From the NCBI GenBank assembly GCA_033439255.1, contig CM065882.1, forward strand, positions 2,666,001-2,730,000: a stretch of 64,000 nt of DNA, in the 5' to 3' direction. This document shows positions 58,737 through 64,000 of this stretch, piece by piece. A model generated the notes under the pieces. That model saw nothing but the letters and a program-made list of their open reading frames with translations. It made no database searches and was not told where the DNA came from. A program made the position numbers and the translations under genes. Every line of letters starts with the position of its first letter. Position 1 is the first letter of the stretch. This stretch comes from Hericium rajendrae. Taxonomy: Eukaryota > Basidiomycota > Agaricomycetes > Russulales > Hericiaceae.

Positions 58737-60249
58737 AATGAAGTGAAGTGAAGCTGGGCTTGACGTCGTCATACCATGTCTGACGGACATGTTATAGCGC
58801 AGGCCAGGAGCGCTTGGTGGCCACGAGAATCCACGAGACAGACGGCCGTGTGCGCATGATGCGTTGATGGCTGGTCATCATGATGGTCCGCGGGCCGGCT
58901 AGTGCAGGTCCAAGTGTGGCCAACAATGTTAATGACACGCGACCCTACTAACGCTCCTGTCCGGAAAGCTCGGTATGCAAATATCATCGTCACAAGGGGG
59001 AGAAGCCATCGAGTGCAAACATAGCATACCACACATGGGCAAGTGACCGGAGGACATTGCACATGACGAGGGAAGATGCACAGAGCTCTAGCAGATGCCG
59101 AGAGAAGTCGCATCCTGACATGGTACGCTTGGGAGTATTGTTATATGAGAAAATACGTCTGCATTCGCCGCTTAGCAGGGACGCCGAAGTATGGTCACTG
59201 GTCATGTCGATCAAAATATTTTTGTCAATAGCAAATGGGATATCGGCAGCAATGAGAATACCAAGAAGCGCGCACAGAATCAATCTCTCTGTATGATAGA
59301 GGCATGATGCAATGGAATGTGAACAACCTTACGGATTCGGCCCGCGAAGATGCAGCAGCTCGCGAGACTGCCACGGAATAAGTACCTCTGGAATTTAAGG
59401 AGACGGCTTTTCAGATGATGGTTCGATAGCCGCTTATGTAGAGGACTGACAAACTAAGGAGCTGGTGAGTGCATATTGCCGCCATGGAGGGAAGATATGT
59501 ATACATACGGGCACGCTCAGTTGCTAGCACGCCGGAGATACGCGACCTACTCGAGGGACTCAAGTTTGACGAGGCAGACGCCATACTTCCAGAGACACAG
59601 CAATCGACAATGGCTGACTGATCATATCATCGATAAAGAAGTACTGCGCACATCTAGATGCCAATATGGATGGATGGACGGAGGTACGAAATCTTGGCGA
59701 GAAAGGCACGACGCCGACTGCGGTCAAGAGAAGTCAATCACGCCCTCCAGCTGCGCATGAAGACTACAGATGCCAATATCTGAGGATACTTTCAAGGATC
59801 ATACCGTTATATAGACTTACATAGGCACTCCGAGAGAGAGATATGGGGGGTTTTTCCTTCTCATGCGTGCTGAAGGCGGCAAGGCGTGGAAGCAGGCTCA
59901 AAGGCCGAGGAATTAAGACGAGGTCATGGTCCTTCAATGGATAAAGCACTAACGTTGCCAGCGTGCCCATGTTGTTTCGCGGGATGAATCGAAGGCAGGT
60001 GCAACCAAGGAGCTCGGTGCCGCCGTACGTCCCTGGACGTGAGATATAGTTGATTGACTCGCTGCATTTGGCAGCTATTTCCTGATTTGGTCTAAGCGAA
60101 ACACGTCGCGCCACCGCGCAGTATTGCGCAGTCGGGAGCCATATGTCTCGGGCGCCTTCACCGCGTCAACTTGCCATAGCATCCATCGTGTTATTTAACC
60201 CTCTATCAATGAGAAGCATGCTCAGCATTTCCTCTTGCCTCTCTTCACC
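58737..60249. other. divergent intergenic region
   Basis: About 1.5 kb between the GH28 gene (-) and the DUF7330-like gene (+). Two copies of CAAATATGG-like sequence and ATGGATGGATGGACGG near 59669-59684 are simple repeats. No supported coding sequence. Confidence 0.45.
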
Positions 60250-61927
60250 ATGATCGTCGTCGATCAGTCCACGCCCTTGCGGAAGGGCCTCGATGAACCT
60301 GCAGAAGCACCGGCGGGCCCCCCTCCACCTGCTTATCCAGGGTATCAGGCCGTAACCCAGCACCCTCAACCACCCCCGTCTCTTGTCACCATACATGTTA
60401 ATCACCGGCCGGAACCCGCACGAAAGCGATTCTGCAAAGCGCTTCTCGCCGCAGTCCTCATATGGATGCTTGCAGGCATCTTCATCCGGTCTTTCGTAGA
60501 GCTCGTGATGCATCGACACCGGCACTCCTCCTGGGATGATTGGGTGCGTTTTGTTTCCGTCATGCTGCCTTAGCCGAAAATCTGATGTGGTTAGCATGTT
60601 GAACAGGATGGCAGAGAAGACGGTGGCTGGCCAGGCAACATACCAATCCCCATCGAAGGCGATGAAATCGTTGTCGATTGTGTGCACGGCCATCAGTGGA
60701 CACCGATTGGTCTCGAACCTGGCCATTCCTATCCACCGAACTACTCGGCGAAGACGGAGTTCGACCTTCCCATCCACTCTGATCTTCTCTTTCTCCTGTC
60801 GCGCGGCTCGCTCGCTAGCGGAAGTGTCTCCGTCGTCCAGGATCCCAGTCTCACCGACGAGGATACTGTGAAAGCATCGTTGGTTGTCCACTTCCACTCA
60901 CGAACGGCTCTCTCGCGATCAAAGGTGTGCCGCCTTCAACGCGGGAACAACGAAAATGGCGTTGGCATCTTTGTGCGTTTTTTCGGTCGCGTAATGGATT
61001 GGCTGCATGCTCATAACAATGTAGACTGCCAAATGGAACACCCCAAGGCAGGCTGATCGCTTGCGCTTTGAGGTAATTCTTCGTCTGCCCGTCCGTTCGG
61101 AGCCGTTCTATATACCGGCGCTAGAGACGAGCCTTCCGTTGTTCAGCCATTCTTTCGACCGGCTGGACGAAGCCTTCGAGTTTGGACATCTCTCTCTCAA
61201 AGGGACAAATGCGCCCATCACCATCGCGGTATGTGGGCACGGTTTTGCTTAATGCGTTATGGGGCTTATCAGCATTGCAGTCTGTTCTCGTTGGGAAGGC
61301 CGATATCACAACCACAAATAGTGGAATTCGCGGCGTCTTCAATTCGTCGGGCACTTTGGACCTCATAACCACCAACGGCTATATCCACGTCGACGTTTCT
61401 CTTTACAACTCGAATTACGCTGATTCTTCTGTACTCAACATGCGCACCACGAACGGGTAAGCCGAAATCGCTGGCCTCAGTCTCTTGTGTCTTACCTAGG
61501 ATCCCACAGCCCTATCTCGTCGCACGTGGACCTGTTTTCCAACGCATCATCCAGAACGATAGGCATCTTCCACGTCACTGCCCAAACAACCAACGCCCCC
61601 CTTGAAGTTGTCTACGGTGCGCAGCCGGTCGACTCCTTCCTCAACTTCAACGCGCAGACGACCAACTCGCCTGCGACCGTACAGCTCCGCCCGGAGTATG
61701 AGGGCCTATTCGTGCTGTCGACGACGAAGCTCGCGGCGAACGTCCATGCGAACACGACTGCTGTGGACCCAGCGGGGCGCGGGCGCACACGCCGTGTGGA
61801 GTGGCACTCCGTGAGCAGGAGAGTGGTCAAAGGGTCCGCGTCATGGGTGCCTTCTGACCGTGAGGTAGAGCAGAAGGGCTCTGTGTCGGTGTCGACTACC
61901 AACAGCCCTGCTTGGCTGAGTGTCTAA
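60250..61927 (+). CDS. DUF7330-like single-pass membrane protein
   Basis: Function unknown; basidiomycete family of membrane-anchored proteins with repeated Thr-Thr-Asn motifs. Exon 1 (60250-60543) has a Pro-rich cytosolic N-terminus (GPPPPAYPGYQAVTQHPQPP) and one membrane segment ALLAAVLIWMLAGIFIRSFV. Exon 2 starts at 60607 (DGREDGGWPGNIPIPIEGDE) and continues through EFDLPIHSDLLFLLSRGSLA. Later exons carry TAKWNTPRQADRLRFEVILR, ITTTNSGIRGVFNSSGTLDL, ITTNGYIHVDVSLYNSNY, FHVTAQTTNAPLEVVYGAQP, FNAQTTNSPATVQLRPEYEG and KGSVSVSTTNSPAWLSV. The five TTN repeats suggest a beta-helix or beta-solenoid outside the membrane. Introns keep the frame, including the acceptor after CCCACAG at about 61512. 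No break seen. Confidence 0.78.
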
Positions 61928-62143
61928 TCTGTCCATCTTTATCTAATATGCTTCATCTGTACGAAATTTGTTGTAATCTACGCATACCCTGAAATCTACT
62001 CTTCTTTTCTGTTATCGATTCGTCTTTTCCGCTTATTGATCTATCGAGAGGCAAATCAAGTCACGTGGCTTTACGCCTTGGCTATGAAGCTCGAGGCGTG
62101 GTTTCAGCACGGCAACGCTCTTTCCCCACATCCACCTTCAAAA

Positions 62144-62830
62144 ATGGTGCGAAACTGCCCTTACAGCTCCTATAGCGCCGTTGGCTGACCATCCTTCACT
62201 AGCTTCCACTATCACTGCTAAATGCAGCCCAGAACAAACCCATGGTACGCGTCTTGCCTTGCCCGTCCTCCAGCGGCACCCGACTGACCACTTCCCCTAC
62301 CCCAGCTGGTCGAGCTCAAGAACGGCGAGACATTCAATGGCCATCTTGTGAACTGCGATAACTTCATGAACATTACGCTGCGGGAGGTGTATCAGACGAA
62401 TGCGGACGGCGATCGTTTCTGGAAGGTCAAGGAGTGCTACATCCGCGGGAGCACGGTGCGTGTTACGCTGTGCTGTGGCGCGCTGGGGCTGATCATGTAT
62501 ACACACACTGTGTTTGATTCTAGATTAAGTATTTGCGCGTGCCAGATACGCTGTTGGATGCTGTGAAGGAGGAGCAGGCGCGCGCACGCGAGCTGGGGAA
62601 GAGTGCGCGTGGCGTTGGTGGGCCGGGCGGCAGAGGTGTGTTACACGATCCTATCTGCATGCTTTCACGCTGACTTGATCTGTACAGGACGGGGAGGACT
62701 TCCACAAAGAGGCATGTGTTGTGCTGTCTGGCTTTTGCTCATGGCTGATTGGTTTTCTTGTGCTTTAGGTCGGGGAGGTGCACGCGGCGGTCCGATACGC
62801 GGGATGCGGGGACGTGGTCGGGGGATGTAA
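62144..62830 (+). CDS. LSM4: LSm4, U6 snRNA-associated Sm-like protein
   Basis: Subunit of the Lsm1-7 (mRNA decapping) and Lsm2-8 (U6 snRNP) rings. Exons: 62144-62146 (the ATG alone), 62203-62244, 62306-62455, 62524-62635, 62688 to about 62711 and about 62770-62830. The product reads [15 protein letters not shown], then [20 protein letters not shown] (Sm1 motif), [40 protein letters not shown] (Sm2 motif) and a Gly/Arg-rich RGG tail ([20 protein letters not shown]) ending RGRGM. The Sm fold and RGG tail identify LSm4. The last intron has a GC donor (AGAG then GCATGT) needed to keep the RGG tail in frame. Confidence 0.92.
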
Positions 62831-63213
62831 TGCTTGACTCTATGATGACGGTGTGTTGTGTCCATACTCTAGTGTTGTTCTTCTAGATCCTGTTTAATGG
62901 AGCCGGTTGATCGCTCGTGCCTGCGTCCTGACGATACCGTACACAGTAAGTACTATCCCCTCTAGGCTTGCAAGATGGATCTGACTCGGAAGATAATCGC
63001 AAAACGATGTTGATAAAATGATGTACAGAATCTGATAGTTTTATGGGTGGTTTGTATATACACCAACTGTGAGCAAGAATACTCTAGCATGCCCGACATG
63101 ATCAGCACATCAAACCCAGCCATCGTGAATCATGTCCTCTACAACCTCAAACAGCAACTCATATTGTCCTCCCTTCCTCAATCTCCTGATCCATGATCCC
63201 TGAAATCACACCG
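62831..63213. other. convergent intergenic region
   Basis: About 0.38 kb between LSM4 (+) and the partial gene on the minus strand, presumably holding both polyadenylation regions. Nothing else seen. Confidence 0.5.
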
Positions 63214-64000
63214 TCAGCACAAGATCCAGGCGCTGTCGGCAGACCGCACGCGTACCGTGTAGTGCTGCGGCCCCATCGAAAGCGTCCGGATCCGCGAGCC
63301 CTTGCGCAGCATCAGTGCCTCTGCATCTCTCTTCCCGAAGCGTGAGGATGGCGAGTTGGGCGAATACTGCCCGTAACACGTTGACGAGCTGTCAACTGGG
63401 ATCCAGTGGACATGCAGCTTGAGGATGCGCAGGTTGCGTGCTTTCGCGATGGCGTGCTCGACAGACGCCTACCACCAGCATCGTCAGTCGAAAGCCCTCA
63501 GATGGCATGGAGGAATAGAACGAACTGCATCGGGACTGGCAACGCCGCACGACAGCTCCTCCAGCTGCGGAAACAACGTGCACAGGCACTCCACGTCCTC
63601 GAGCGTCAGCTGCGTCATATTGACCAGGAAGCGGCGCAGCGTCGCGCCATGCGTGCGCGCGAGCGAGAGCAGGAAATGACGCGGGATCTGCGTCTGGCCC
63701 TGCGTCGAGAACGCATTGAGCGTGAACGTCTCCAGCGACGCGTGCGGGATCAGCTGGCGCAGCCACACCCACAGCTGTTGCGGGCCCTGCAGGTCGACGG
63801 AGCTCGTGCGCACCGTTAGCGACTGCAGGCGCGGCATTGGGTCGTCGGACGGCCGCAGGATGCCGCCACCGAGGTATTCGGTGTCGAGCGAGATGAGGTT
63901 GGGCAGGTACGTGAGGATGTCGGGGATGGCGGCGCTCGGGCGCCTTTGAGGCGTAGGTCGCGCAGGAGAGGCAGCTGGGAGAGGACGGAGATGAGGATGG
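63214..64000 (-). CDS. C-terminal part of an F-box/LRR-type protein (runs off the window)
   Basis: The gene continues beyond base 64000. Read on the minus strand from the edge: ISLDTEYLGGGILRPSDDPM, PRLQSLTVRTSSVDLQGPQQ, LWVWLRQLIPHASLETFTLN, RHFLLSLARTHGATLRRFLV, NMTQLTLEDVECLCTLFPQL and EELSCGVASPDAVR, then, after an intron ending near 63463, ASVEHAIAKARNLRILKLHV, HWIPVDSSSTCYGQYSPNSP and RKGSRIRTLSMGPQHYTVRV, with a stop at 63214-63216. The succession of leucine-rich strands is like that of agaricomycete F-box proteins; the F-box itself would be outside the window. The donor of the last intron is not clear. Confidence 0.6.

Overview
The window is nuclear DNA of a filamentous fungus, almost certainly an agaricomycete (mushroom-forming or wood-decay basidiomycete). 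Genes lie close together on both strands and are cut by many short introns (about 45-60 nt, GT-AG, CTNAC-like branch points). The gene set also fits: F-box proteins of basidiomycete type, a DUF7918-like protein, a BTB family that looks expanded, a laccase with the high-redox axial residue, an exopolygalacturonase, an OPT transporter and an MFS sugar transporter. No rRNA, tRNA, CRISPR or bacterial-type operon was seen.

Layout. 0.8-2.1 kb: DUF7918-like gene (+). 2.4-5.8 kb: mitochondrial Mdl1/ABCB10-type ABC half transporter (+). 6.2-7.9 kb: F-box protein (+). 8.2-9.3 kb: Gep4-type phosphatidylglycerophosphate phosphatase (-). 9.6-12.7 kb: MFS sugar transporter (-). 14.0-14.9 kb: clathrin light chain (+). 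15.4-16.6 kb: monoacylglycerol-lipase-like hydrolase (-). 17.4-21.0 kb: OPT oligopeptide transporter (-). 23.0-24.0 kb: microbial-type PARG-like protein (+). 24.2-34.8 kb: three paralogous BTB genes in the same direction, interrupted by a 5.0 kb DNA transposon. 34.9-38.2 kb: a long Ala/Lys/Glu-rich coiled-coil gene. 38.8-42.6 kb: three genes of unknown function. 43.9-45.9 kb: two decayed methyltransferase copies. 46.0-46.7 kb: TMEM223-like gene (-). 47.3-49.8 kb: laccase (-). 52.4 kb: small secreted protein (+). 56.9-58.7 kb: GH28 exopolygalacturonase (-). 60.3-61.9 kb: DUF7330-like membrane protein (+). 62.1-62.8 kb: LSm4 (+). 63.2 kb to the edge: part of an F-box/LRR-type gene (-). The 49.8-52.3 and 52.7-56.9 kb stretches are gene-poor and hold relic-like coding fragments.

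The most striking feature is the transposon at 28488-33522. It has 24-bp terminal inverted repeats and a TA target-site duplication. After removal of three phase-0 introns it carries one uninterrupted 1,364-residue frame that joins an Ulp1-type (C48) cysteine protease, with all three catalytic residues visible, to a pogo-like DDE transposase with three acidic residues visible. It has inserted exactly into the TATA box of the third BTB gene. I do not know a described family with this architecture.

Several otherwise conserved genes (clathrin light chain, the lipase, the PARG-like gene, BTB gene 1, the coiled-coil gene, methyltransferase copy 2) contain apparent 1-2 nt indels, mostly in short homopolymer or dinucleotide runs. 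Others nearby (ABC transporter, OPT, laccase, GH28, the transposase) read cleanly. Residual assembly error is at least as likely as real gene decay.
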